A program made the position numbers and the translations under genes. Positions 11,271 to 22,468 of a stretch of 64,000 bases of DNA are shown piece after piece. The DNA lies in contig NC_091668.1 of assembly GCF_042453785.1 (NCBI RefSeq), forward strand, positions 27,467,501-27,531,500, read 5' to 3'. The notes beneath the pieces are model-generated. The model was not told the DNA's origin. It did no database searches and saw only the letters and a list, made by a program, of their open reading frames with translations. This stretch comes from Malus domestica. Taxonomy: Eukaryota; Streptophyta; Magnoliopsida; Rosales; Rosaceae. How positions within the stretch are numbered: position 1 is the stretch's first letter; the number at the start of each line of letters is the position of its first letter.

Positions 11271-14200
11271 GCCAAAAACCTGGGGGAGCTTTAGCATGCT
11301 CTTGATCAGTTCAGACATACCAGCATTCTACTGAGAAATCACCAGACTGTTCCAATGTTTTAGTCCTTGGAAGAAACAGGTCAAGTTCTCTATCAAATGA
11401 TTATATACATCCGTATATATCATAGTGATTTTTGTTTATCATCGTTCCTCGTTCTTTTCGTTTCTTTAGGTGGCCTCCGTCCCCCTCTTGTCGCGGTTGC
11501 GGCTATAACTTTAAACGTGTGTAAATCACTATAGAGAAGATGTATATGATAGTCTATCTACGTTTTAATGATTCAGGTGTTTGGCTCAGATTAGTTTTAT
11601 TTTTACAATTTATGAGAACACATACTTGTTTGTATGTATAAATTGTTCAAAAAGAAAAGAAAAAGGTAAAATGCAAACTCTGGAATCATTTGATTTGAAA
11701 ATTTAAGAGCAGTTTGATAACCATTTAATCGATGAAAGCATTCAAAATCAAATTTTATTTTAAGTTGTGTACACTTTTAAGATTTTATTTTCTTTCATTT
11801 TTCTTTTTTTCGTCCTTTCTCGGTGCCATTCTTCATCTCCCCCTTCCTCATATCTCAAGCACGAAAAGTAAAAATCAACGAACAAAGATGGAATGATTAT
11901 CGCTGGAATGTACCTAAGAGGATAGTTGGACCAACAAATTGGTCAAGGATTAAAATGGCAAATGTGGAAACCAGGAACTCTAACAAGAACCAAACAAATT
12001 TTGAAGTTCAACGTTGTGTTTCACAAAACTGGATAACTCAAGTGTACCAAAACAACGTACCCTATATGTTGTTTTAACTGAGGACTTTCAACTGAAATGA
12101 TCTTTAATTTCAATTCCTAATTGCTGAAATTATCAAAAATTAAATATCGACGATATAATGATCAAATATCAATAAAATAAAAATAACATACTAAACCGTG
12201 ATTATTTCATCAATTGAGATTTGAAAATTAATCATATATCGACAACATACTAAAAAGTCATTTCACCATAATTTCCAACAAGTAAATCTTCGTTATTAAA
12301 TTGTTAAATAAAAATTTAACAATCGAAAATTTCGATGCATAAGATTTTCTCGAAACATACTAGAAAATATGTTGATTAGGCTAACCCATTAACTTTATGA
12401 AAATTAATCATATATTAACAACATACCAAAAAGTCATTTCACCAGAATTTCTAGCGAAATTTCGATGTATAAAATTTTCTTCAAACATACTAGAAAATAT
12501 GTTGATTAGGCCAACCCATTAACTCTTTGAATCCCCAGAAGCCACACGGAAGTTTTCATTGCAATTTCGAGTCAAAAATCTACTCTTTGTATTAAATGCA
12601 AAGTATTTCATTGAATGCAGAATTTAAATTCATATGGTTTGATTTTAGCAATTTTCAAAAAAGAGCAAAACCTTTAGCAATTTCGAAAAAAGAGCAAGAC
12701 CTTTAGCAGTATCAATCAATGCCCAAAAATAGTTGCATGCATAAACACTAAAAAGGTTATTTTCGTCCGTTTATGGAGAGATTCAGCTCGACTTGTTCAA
12801 ACATTTTTCCTCTTGACATGATATCATGGACCCAGTCAAAATTGAGTAAGCATAACAAAATCCAACCTTCATCCCTAGAATTTCTTTTCAACCCCCTTGC
12901 TCTTTCTTTCTCTCCATTCTGCAACTCGATTTCTCTTTCTCATTCTCCATTTTCTTCCAAACATAGAATTTGCCAACCTGATTTTCTTTCACGTTCAACA
13001 TTCACCGTCCCAGTTGCAAACTTGAATTTTTTGAATTGTACAATATTTTTTTTTTCATTTTGGACCGTGGAATATTATTTCTTGTAATGCTTTGATGGGA
13101 AGTGTTAATAGCTACTAGCAGTTCTTGTAATGATTATGCGTTCTATCTGAAGGTGTTAATTTTTTATCATGTTAATTGAACTCTTGGAAATTACTACTAA
13201 GAATCTTATTGCCAATTCAAGCTTTATGTTATTTTTTGTGTAATCATGTTTGTGTAAGGGTGCAAGCATCTTCCAAAGCCTATTTATATTGGTAGCTGTA
13301 CTTAGATTGAACAACGCATTATGAACTAATCAATTGTTGAGGAAAAATGGTTAATTTTGAGACATTGGATTTAAGAAGCACTAATTGTTTTGGTTAGTTA
13401 AAATTATTTTTCGTAAAGAAATCACAATTCAAATGAGAAAGGGAAAGAAAATACATATTTGATTGGTTTATATTTCCATATCAATATATATATATATATA
13501 TATGTTTATGTCTTTTTCAGATTGTGCACTAAAAAAAGAATTTATGTCATAGGAGTCAAAAAAGAAATCCGAACAAATCCATAAAAGAAATCATTACAAA
13601 TTCGTAGAAATCTATAATAGAAATCCATAATAATTTGTCAAAATCCATATGGAATTGTACAATCTATTAAAATCTTTTGAAATTTGTCACTTAAAAAAGT
13701 TCATCAAAATCTTCTGAAATCCAAATTAACCACACACCCTTGGTGTATCGGATCGTGTTTTCGGTACATTGAAAAATATTTCTTACTAGTATTACGCAAC
13801 CAAAAGCAAATAACATGTTGTGCAGGTGACAACTTCAATAAAACTACATTTTAAGGATAACATGTGGATTTAAAACATGGTTTATAAATTTGATATATAT
13901 AGTAGAGAAGCATCAATTTGGTCAAAGGGATTCACACAATATTGGAGAGATCAAATTAGGAAGGAGTGTGTTTGTAGGAGAGGGAAACCAGCTACGAGCA
14001 AAACATATTTGAATTTCAACGTTGTGCGTTTCAATATTGGAGAGATCACATGCAAACAAGATTGTGACTTTTGGGTAATTTTTTGGTTCCACTTGCCGAC
14101 CAAACCTTATCTTTTCTTGTTTTGAACTGGCAAAGCATTTTCCGTGGACTTGGTCCTTTCGTTAAATTTAAAAAACCGACGTGGTAAACTGGTTGAGGAC

Positions 14201-15431
14201 TCGTGACATCATGGCTTAGGTAATATACAATGAATGCCGACCTCGCGCGTCAACCCCTCGTCAAACCAAATTCTCAAAGACTCCAAGATATTTTCTGACG
14301 TGACTCCCTCTCATACTTAAACTACATGTAATGCTACATTTAACATATGTTTGCACGATTATTTGTATTATTTCTTTAATAAGAGTAATATTAGGTAGAT
14401 TAAATTTATTGATTAATTTTGTTGATTAATTTTGCAAGTAAAATGATGTGTAGAAAAAAAATACATTAATCAATATTTAAAGAATAGTCCTATCTCTATT
14501 ATAAAGATAGTACAAATGTATAGTGAAAGTAATATTTTTATTAAACTCCCCCAAAGTTGATTACTCATTCCCGACGTGTATTTCTAATCATAAATCTCAG
14601 TTATGAGAGATTTTTTAGTATGCTTGGTGGTACACTATGTGCTACTATACAAGTGGTGAGATACTTGTATTTGTATTAAAAAAAATTAACAACTTAAAAA
14701 TAAAACTTCCTACCACTTATATAATAACACGTAGTGTACCGCTTGTGTTCAGAACAAATGAAATTTCTCTCAATACTCCGCTTTCATGCTCACCTTAATT
14801 AACCACGTGTGTTTTTCTGTAGGAAATAAAATACCGTCTATATCCTCTATGTTTTAGACTTTAGTAGCCCAATTGACATAACACGTGTTTATCTTTACTG
14901 TTTTAGTCTAATAATGAACAGTTACGAGTCGTTAATAAATAGTTTAATTATTTATAAACAATTAAAATTACTTATGATATCAAGTAGGTTATCATCACGG
15001 GAAACCCAACAATTATACGTGTTTCACGTCATTCAATTGTGTTATCTGTGTATTAAATTTGAAAATTTATCATACATGCTGAAAATATTAAGAATATAAA
15101 TATAACATGATAAATGATAAAAAATAGTTAAGTGAACTTTCTCCAATATTAATTTTATGATTAAATCTCAATTTTATTGATGATATCAAAACCTAACAAT
15201 GTATTATTATGTATTACGAATCCATTCAATATATATCCCTATCATTACACTGAATCCAATTGACATATATCCTTATCTTGCTTCGGTGTCTCTCACCATC
15301 CATACCGCTTCTAGTTTCTGGTATTTACTTTGACCTTAGAATATTTTGACCTTCCCCTCCCTCGGACATGATATGCTACAGCTACAAAATTAATTCATTA
15401 TTGCACCTTTGACTATCGTAGTTGTTCAACC
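11271..15431. other. hydrolase 3' flank and ERF upstream region, copy A
   Basis: No gene is found. The sequence is AT-rich and colinear with 42443-46621 in copy B. It contains a TA microsatellite near 13485. An ACCGAC core (DRE/CRT-like) lies at about 14174, G-box-like CACGTG sites near 14803 and 14882, and W-box-like TTGACC sites near 15330-15350. These motifs are short and may be chance. About 400 bp at 14862-15262 has no counterpart in copy B. Confidence 0.5.
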
Positions 15432-15439
15432 TATATAAA
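15432..15439 (+). promoter_or_regulatory. TATA box of ERF copy A
   Basis: TATATAAA, 156 bp before the ATG and identically placed in copy B. Transcription would start near 15460-15470, giving a leader of about 130 nt that ends in an ATCATCATC run just before the start codon. Confidence 0.6.
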
Positions 15440-15594
15440 CACTTCCTCCCATTTCCCTTTTTCATTCACAGATTCAATCGGAACGTTTCCCACATCTTCC
15501 TTACTAGCTACTTACGCAGACAAGTCAGAACTCAGAAGAGAAAGTTCATATTTGTTATATATATAGTTTTACACATATATATATCATCATCATC

Positions 15595-16122
15595 ATGAGT
15601 TACAGTTCGGAAGAAAGCGGGAGTCCTCCATGCAGCACATCAAACAGAAAACTCAAGGGGGTGCGCCAACGAAAATGGGGCAAGTGGGTGTCCGAAATCC
15701 GAGTTCCGGGGACCCGAGACCGGCTTTGGTTAGGCACCTTCTCCACCGCAGAGGCGGCAGCGGTGGCTCGAGACGTTGGGTATTATTGCTTGCGTCGACC
15801 TTCCACGTTGGAAGGCCTTAACTTCCCGTTGAGGTTACCGTCTTGTGTGAGGGATGATATGTCGCCCAGGTCGGTGCAGAAGGCAGCTTCAGATGCTGGC
15901 ATGGCAGTGGATGCTCAGCTGATTGCCAACAAGTCCCCGCCGCCGCAGCCAGCTGGAACTGGAAGCAATGCGGTTGAGACGACTGAGTTTCGGGAAAATG
16001 GTTATATGGGAGAGACTTCGACTTCTACTTCTATGAGCAGTTGGGGAGGAGGACATGGGTTTGGCAATGGCGGTGATCATCAGGGGTGCTTGAGCATTTC
16101 CGTTGAAGATTATGATCTCTAA
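15595..16122 (+). CDS. AP2/ERF transcription factor, DREB-type, copy A (175 aa)
   Basis: Single-exon gene for a nuclear DNA-binding regulator. One AP2 domain spans about residues 20-78: [16 protein letters not shown], then [18 protein letters not shown], ending LEGLNFP. Val at the DREB position (KWVSEIR) argues for the DREB side of the family. Wording such as [13 protein letters not shown] recalls the small ERF017-ERF021-type proteins, but I cannot name the member. The C-terminal half is low-complexity ([23 protein letters not shown]) and ends in the acidic [11 protein letters not shown], a plausible activation tail. The frame is intact. It differs from copy B at nine bases plus one 6-bp indel. 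A usual His in the helix (AVAHD) is Arg59 in both copies. The TATA box and W-box-like sites upstream suggest stress-regulated expression; this is inference. Confidence 0.88.
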   Translation: MSYSSEESGSPPCSTSNRKLKGVRQRKWGKWVSEIRVPGTRDRLWLGTFSTAEAAAVARDVGYYCLRRPSTLEGLNFPLRLPSCVRDDMSPRSVQKAASDAGMAVDAQLIANKSPPPQPAGTGSNAVETTEFRENGYMGETSTSTSMSSWGGGHGFGNGGDHQGCLSISVEDYDL

Positions 16123-17965
16123 ATCTAATTATTAAGTGTCGTCAGTCAAAGTTATACGGTTTTTTATTTTTTATTACAAATGACATTCTATACTAGTTTA
16201 CTGGACAAATTTGAATTCGGAACGCAGTATGGTGGAAGAGAAAGATCCTATCAGAGCAATCCATCACTGCTTGTAACTATGATTTTGGTCCATGGAAGTT
16301 TTAGCAATGTTAGCATAAAGTTATTAACTAGAACTATACACATGTTTGTGGGTAGGATTTGGTAGAATATATATGTAGCACTGTTTCACACTCACCGTAA
16401 GACTAAGTCTAGCTATGCCATAGAAATGGAAACAGACTGGTTATGATTTACAATACGACTTTGACCTCCTATAAAAAGGAGTGGAGTTGCATCTTTTTAA
16501 TATTGAAAGAGACGCAAGCTGAATTTGAGACCTCCTTATAAGGAGAGAGAGGAAAACAAATCTAGACTTTCGCGTGAATTCACTGAATTGTTTGAATGTA
16601 CAAATAATAAACAAATCATGAAAAAAGAGGAAAACAAATCCAGAATTTCGTATGAATTCACTCAACCAACTGAATTATTTGAATGTACAAATAATGAACA
16701 AGTCATGTTTCAGATACTTTGTTGAATTCAACGATCCTCTATGGAAAAAGGCAAGTGTCCTATGATGATTTGGAACCCAATTAACACTTCAATAAATTTT
16801 ATGGTGAATTTCTAAACCACGTTTTAGTGCTGCAAATAGAGCATATATATTAAATTCAACAGAAACCCCAGAAAATGGTGCCATTTTTTGTGCAACCAGT
16901 GACACCAAGTGACAACTATTAACGAAAGGCGATATACTAATATGGAAATCATTTATACTATTGGTGGTGCCACTGAAACAATATATTAGTTTCAAGAGAG
17001 TTTCTCTCCACAAAGTGACAATAATTGTTTCTTTCCGTTTTTTGGGTTAAAACTACAAATGTTTTTCTTTAGAAATAACTTAAGCATCATTCATAAGATA
17101 GTACAAAGATGCCCAGATGAACTAATCATCACTCAAAAATGAAAATTCTGAAACAAATGTCATACTTAATAAGAAGAAGCGCATGTTTGGATCGATGACA
17201 TAGCTTCAAGATTGTTTCTCGATCTACCGACTTCCTTCAACATCCCACTGCCAATTTCGGAGGATCTGCTGATTTCCTTCAAGCTTAGATGTACTTGTTT
17301 GCACTGTGTTCCATTTTATGTTGGTCTTATTCGGTTTGATTTACAATCATCTCCATGCATTTTATGTATGTACACAAAAGGGGTAATTCAGCTGAAGACG
17401 TTTTACACTCATGGAATCTGTTCTTACAGACTTACAATCATGACCCAAGGGAAACCAAAATTGAAATTTCAAAGAATTAGTCAAATGAAACCAACTTACC
17501 TGCTTGTTTTTCGAGTTTGAACTCCGCCAGACTATGTAAGAAAATCTTGTTCGAAATAATCAAGGAAGAAAGCAAGTGCCAAAATTTGAAGATTTTTTCT
17601 TTTGAGCTGAACCAAAACTTGAAAATTGAAAACAAAACGGCATCAGTCACCACCATACAAGTAGGAGTTTCAAGAGAGCCATCCTTATATATAGGCCGTT
17701 CTTTGCTTGTCTGAAATAGGCAGCTCGTGGATCCCCATCAACATCCACGGTAATCTGCACGACATTCAGAGAAATAGAAATTAAGAATGATAAAAGCAGG
17801 TTTGCTATAGGGTTCAAAATCATTTCATTATCACGTGTTTACCTCGTCAAGTCTAAACTTTGAATGTTAAATGGTTACGAGGCGATCTGTTTACTTGTAG
17901 GACCAAACTCTGTCATAATTGTAAACTAGTAGTTTCCAACTTTCCATTCAGTTCCTAGTTATTTG
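16123..17965. other. region between the ERF and PEX12 fragments, copy A
   Basis: Colinear with 47319-48956 in copy B. Short ORFs here are not conserved in frame between the copies and match no family I know. The stretch at 17700-17760, read on the minus strand, has protein-like wording ([11 protein letters not shown]), but I cannot link it to PEX12 or any other gene. Confidence 0.45.
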
Positions 17966-18797
17966 TTACAGTTCGCTATTTTTCGTTAAATGGTACTTAG
18001 AGGAACTTTCCAACTTTATTTTATTCGAGAATTGCAAGTCTTTACACCCACCAATCGCCAATTGCTCCAGTACTTCATAAAAGTTCGTAGAACTATTCAT
18101 CAAACAAATGCGCAATAGAAAACGAAACTTTTCTATCAAATTGATAAACAAAATGAGCAAGCAGGAGGAGAGGCAGTACCAAAAGCACAACCAAAAGAAT
18201 CTCTGGTGCTTCTCTAAGCCAGAATGCTGAATTTCATCACCTGGGTTCAGTCGAGCATCATCATTCCTCATTAGCTTTTATCTTCACATCCCTCCTCAAC
18301 CCGTATAGTGATTTGGAAAACGAAGCATCTGCCGAAGAAAACAAACAGAACCCAGAAAACAAAATCAAATTCCTGAACAGAGTAACGACAGAACAGAAGA
18401 GAACAGCCACTGATCGATAGAAGAGTCGGAATTCCTGTAGTTCGTAAGCTATGAGTTTCGAGAACGAGCACGAGCAAGGAGAAGAACTCGTCATCGTAGT
18501 CGAGAACCCTGTGGAGGAAGGGTCTTCGTAAAGCTAACACCTGTGGTTTTTTGTTGAAATTAATTCGACATTAATTTAAACTTAACTTAATAAACAGAAG
18601 ATTAAAAGATCAAATTTTTGCAGCATCCCACCAAAACCCAGAGAGGAACAATGAATAGAGTTTCAGAGAAAGGAAGGAAATGAACTTACGCTGATGGAAT
18701 AGGTGAGGGTGGCGCGGAGACTGGCGGGGAGCTGCTGAGCCGCCTCCATCTCGAAGAAGGTGGGGCGAGTCCCTTGGCCTCCCGCCTGAAACAACAT
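17966..18797 (-). pseudogene. PEX12: PEX12 (peroxin-12) 5' fragment, copy A
   Basis: PEX12 is a RING-finger peroxisomal membrane protein of the peroxisome import complex. Exon 1 (18797-18690) encodes MLFQAGGQGTRPTFFEMEAA followed by QQLPASLRATLTYSIS, matching the PEX12 N-terminus. Exon 2 begins at 18540 with VLALRRPFLHRVLDYDDEFF and runs to LETHSLRTT. Exon 3 begins at 18328 with DASFSKSLYGLRR, then degenerates; [17 protein letters not shown] follows in a shifted frame. Exon 2 has lost its donor (a 12-bp gap relative to copy B). The middle and the C-terminal RING are absent. It is therefore a truncated pseudogene, already partial before the duplication because copy B has the same extent. Confidence 0.8.
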
Positions 18798-19040
18798 CTT
18801 CTTTTGCTGCAGAGAAGGATAATGAGGAACTGTGTAAAAAAACACACTGCCTTCCCTCTGGAATTTTGACAGTCTGAAGTACAAATTTCCACCAAAAGCA
18901 TGCCAATGCCATACAATTATCAATTTATCCATTTTCTATTTGGGAAAAAATTGGGCCCAAATATGGTAAAGCCCAAACAAAGAGACCCTTTTTCTTTCTC
19001 ATCATATTGATAGTATATAGATGTCGTGTGTGTAGAAACA
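18798..19040 (-). other. upstream flank of the PEX12 fragment, copy A
   Basis: Presumed old 5' leader and promoter of the PEX12 fragment. Homology with copy B ends at about 19040. Confidence 0.4.
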
Positions 19041-20390
19041 TTCTCAAATACGGGTAATGTGCAACTCATGAGCAAAACTCACCCGTATAAATGGAGAAGG
19101 TCTCGAAGTCTTTACTAGAAAACTCAAAGTTAGATGGCCGCCCAAAGAAATGGTCTACATAACCCAGCTTGTAGAAATCAGCTTGACTATGAGTACGCGA
19201 ATCCTCGAACCCTTCAACTACTCATTCTCCTCGAGCAGACCAGCACGGACGCACTGCAGCTCCTCCACTTCCTTTTTCAGACAGTCGTTGTTCTTCAAAG
19301 CACCCTGGAGCTCCAACACTTGAGGTTCAAGCCTATCAACGACCTTTTTGAAGTGGATCACTTGATTATAAGCAGCGATCAGTTCTTCATCCTTTGCGTA
19401 AGCAGCAGAGCGAAGCTCAGAGACAGCACGCTCAAGGTCTTGAATCTGAAGTATGTAACACCCGATCTCTTTCTCTGAACTTTCCTACTTAACTTGGATC
19501 ATGTCAAGCTTGGTCTTCAAATCCATGATCTCCTAATGAGCAGTCTCAAGCTGCAGAGAAGTGGAGGTAGAGATATTAGACCCTTTCAAAGTGGCAAGCT
19601 CAGATTCCAACCTTTTGACTTTCTCAGCCGAGGAGTAAGCTTCGGCTGCCACAATCCTTACCACCTCCTTGGTAGCCTTGGTGTCTTCTTGATCAATGAG
19701 GATAGACTCGGCTGCTAGAATCGCCGTTTTCTACATCATAGCCAGCAGATCAATCCTTCTATACTCGGTTGTATGCTTCGCAAAGGAACTTGGACCAACA
19801 ACCCCTTTGACGCCATCAACAAACTTGGCATACACATCCATGTCCTCGAGCAGATATGGTCTCAAGATCACACAAATCTCAGCAGCTTCCCCAGAAACAG
19901 ACTTGGTGGACTTCTCACAACTGCCTACACAAGCAGTCTCCTTCTTCTCAGCAGGCGAATTAGACCCAGCAGCAAGGGGAGAGGGTTTTGGCGCCACTTT
20001 GGCAGCAAAGTCTACCTTATCGCTCTTCATGGCAACAATTCTGAAGGTGAACCAGACTTAGCCCCCGACGGACGTTTTGGCACAAATTTTGGCACTGGGG
20101 GCACATCGAAACTTCTACGCTGAGCAATCTTGTCAGCAATCGAACTAGCCACTTACGGAATGGCAGGCGTCACTAGCACAGATCTAGCATCCTCTTCTTT
20201 CTTTCCCTTGGAGGAAGTCAAGTCAATCACGAGCTTGGGGGCAGCTGGCAAACCTTCACGAGCAGCGGAAGAAGTCTTTAGCTTTTTCTCAGCCGGTATC
20301 TCCTAAGCAGGTAGGGAAGATCTCTTCTTTCCATCTTCATGCACGGCAGGCTCAACTATAGTGATCGGACGAGCCAACGTCTCAGCCTTG
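19041..20390 (-). pseudogene. degenerate coiled-coil ORF, probably from a large retrotransposon derivative
   Basis: The minus strand keeps a protein-like, Glu/Lys/Leu-rich pattern across several frames and stops. An open part at 20030-19731 includes AEICVILRPYLLEDMDVYAK and FVDGVKGVVGPSSFAKH. Further on are coiled-coil runs such as KEVVRIVAAEAYSSAEKVKR and ELRSAAYAKDEELIAAYNQV. I recall similar coiled-coil proteins as ORFs of gag-like retroelement derivatives in Rosaceae, so I assign it to that class tentatively. Stops (for example at 19728-19730) show it is dead. It lies exactly between the two duplication units. Confidence 0.5.
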
Positions 20391-20479
20391 GTTGGTTGTG
20401 AAGTACCAAGTGTTGCACCGTTTTTTTTTTTTTTTTTTAAGATTTTGTTGTTCAAATTTGTTATATTTTATGTGGGTTT

Positions 20480-21058
20480 TGTTGGAGCAGTTATGTTTTT
20501 ATTTAAATATTTTAAATATATTTATATTTTGGTTTATTACAAACATTAAATATAAAACATAAATTGTTATCAACCTTTGATTGCAGACAGTTTTGCATTT
20601 GATTCCCTACGGTTTTGCATTTGATTGCAGACAGTTTTGCACCCCATAAATCCCCATAAACTTCCTTGATTTCTTACGGTTTCACATCTTCCAAAGTCTA
20701 TATATATATATATATATATGTATAAGGATACAGAAATATATGTTAGTTAGCCGTGGAGTAGAAATAGTAGAAGAAAAAAAAGTTTTAAATATATTAATTT
20801 AAAAAGCAACATATCAAAAAGGTTTAGTTCGAAGGTTCTTCCGTATGCAAGGAAGAATCTTATCAGAAGAAGAAGCTTCTAGGCTATTTTATTCTGGGAA
20901 CAATGTGGTGTTTGTGAACTGCTTGTACACTTTGGGTAGAGCCGCGAAACGTCTTAAAAAGAGCGACTTAGTCCGCGACTCATCCCAAGAATTATTCACC
21001 ACTCAAGGATTCTACATTTTTCGGGTAACTTTGTTCTTTTCTATTTCAGTTTACAACA
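20480..21058. mobile_element. solo LTR (579 bp) in intron 1 of hydrolase copy B
   Basis: It begins TGTTGGAGC and ends TTTACAACA (TG...CA), flanked by the 5-bp duplication ggttt (20475-20479 and 21059-21063). Copy A has the empty site. A TATA-rich run at 20700-20720 could be the LTR promoter. An ORF inside, 20845-21111, starts MQGRILSEEEASRLFYSGNN; its origin is unknown to me. No internal retrotransposon region remains, so recombination between LTRs is the likely history. Confidence 0.8.
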
Positions 21059-22317
21059 GGTTTAATCAAGGAATTTGGATTACATTCAAGAAAACTATCA
21101 TTTATAAATGATCATTTTTTACTAATTCTGATGTGGGCTTGCTGTGGTTTAAGTTTCAAATTTGTAGTAGTTTCATATTCTCTGTTTTTGAGACCAAAAT
21201 TCTGCTTGATGATCACTTTTTTTTCCTTCCTCATTTCCTCTTCTTGATATAGAATCAATTAGCAGTTGGTCACTTGGGCAAGTCTGATAAGAATTCGGGT
21301 GTTCGTATGGCATTAGTTGATGCGAAGATTGCACGAAAAGGAGATTTTTCCAAGCCTTCTGACATCCTGGTATCTAAAACTACTTTTGCCATACAGTGAC
21401 TTAAAACAAATTGTAAATGTTTGTCTTCTTTGGAATGTAGACGATGTTATGAAGTTTCAGGCTACTTAATAACATTTTTTTGTTTTGTTTTTATTTGGCA
21501 GCATTTGATCTTGTTCAAGGAGCACACGTAAGGCTTTGTATTCCTTAATCTCCTGATAAGGTGACATATAGTGAGTTTATGATTGAGAACTTGATGCAAT
21601 TGTTGTTCAGATTCTAACCCATTTATATAAAAATTGCGTACTTTTGTTCTGCCCCACTACCTATGTTAAAATTTAACAAACAACTAAATTAAGGAGCAAT
21701 CTCAAATGCGCTAGTCAGTGAAGATGAGAAATCATGAGGAGTTGCCGCATAGTTTATGTTTATTATTTTTGCATATTCACATATCTGAATAGTCATAGTT
21801 TGCAGGTAAAATGGAGTCCGGCTGTGGTTGTGGGCAGGTCGTTACCTGAGCCTCCAACAGCTGTTTTTCTGCATGGAAATCTAGGTAGCAAGAAGAACTG
21901 GGGTACGTTTGTTCCTTTCTCTTTCTAATGTCATTTCACTTCCATACTTCTTCAAAATTGGAAGATAGTGAAAGGAAAAGCATTTCTGGATTCATCTGGA
22001 CTACTTGTCAATGCCTTGAAATTGTGAATCTTGTGCGTTTTTTATTCCTTTACTTACAATTCACCCGAGCAAACCAACCCTCCTCCAAGAAGATTTGTGC
22101 TATGTCCCCCCTAAATAGTCTTTGGCTTTATCCGTAATGTCTGATATTGCAGGAACCTTCACCAGTAGATTGGCACAAGAATTTCCGACATGGCAGGTAT
22201 TGTCCCCTGGTTTTGTACTTTAACTTATAATGAATGAAACATGTATTTATGTGGTAACGCTTATAACATTTAATTTTCTTATAGAATTCTAACATGGCAG
22301 GTATTGTCTAAAGCTTT

Positions 22318-22468
22318 AGAGAGATTTTATTCATACATCTCAAATTATTTTTTTTATATTTTTAAAATTTTTTAATATTTATTTATCAAATGCTAGTGGT
22401 GTGTAGAAAATATTAAAAAATTAAAAAGATGTGAGAGAAGTAATTTGGGGTGTGTGAATATAATCTCT
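22318..22468. mobile_element. MITE (about 150 bp) in intron 5 of hydrolase copy B
   Basis: Absent from copy A. The ends form an inverted repeat: AGAGATTTTATTCATACATC at the left and, read on the other strand from the right, AGAGATTATATTCACACACC. The target duplication is not resolved, so the family is uncertain. Confidence 0.6.

Larger units (their letters stand above)
6302..19040 (+). repeat. tandem segmental duplication, copy A (about 12.7 kb)
   Basis: From intron 1 of the hydrolase (about 6302) to GTGTGTAGAAAC (about 19040) this segment is colinear with 20403-50083 in the same orientation. It covers hydrolase exons 2-13, the ERF gene and the PEX12 fragment. Copy A lacks the large insertions of copy B and so acts as the empty-site reference. 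It has private SINE insertions at 8448-8597 and 9290-9342, and about 400 bp (14862-15262) and 330 bp (about 17762-18093) that are absent from B. Confidence 0.9.

Noticed and set aside
10953..11318. Minus-strand ORF of 121 aa, similar one at 39213-39515
   Set aside because: It covers intron 12 and exon 13 of the hydrolase in antisense; similarity between copies only reflects the segmental duplication.
15630..15821. Alternative-frame ORF in ERF copy A, also in copy B
   Set aside because: Overlaps the AP2 coding frame and has no motif of its own; conserved only because the two genes are near-identical.
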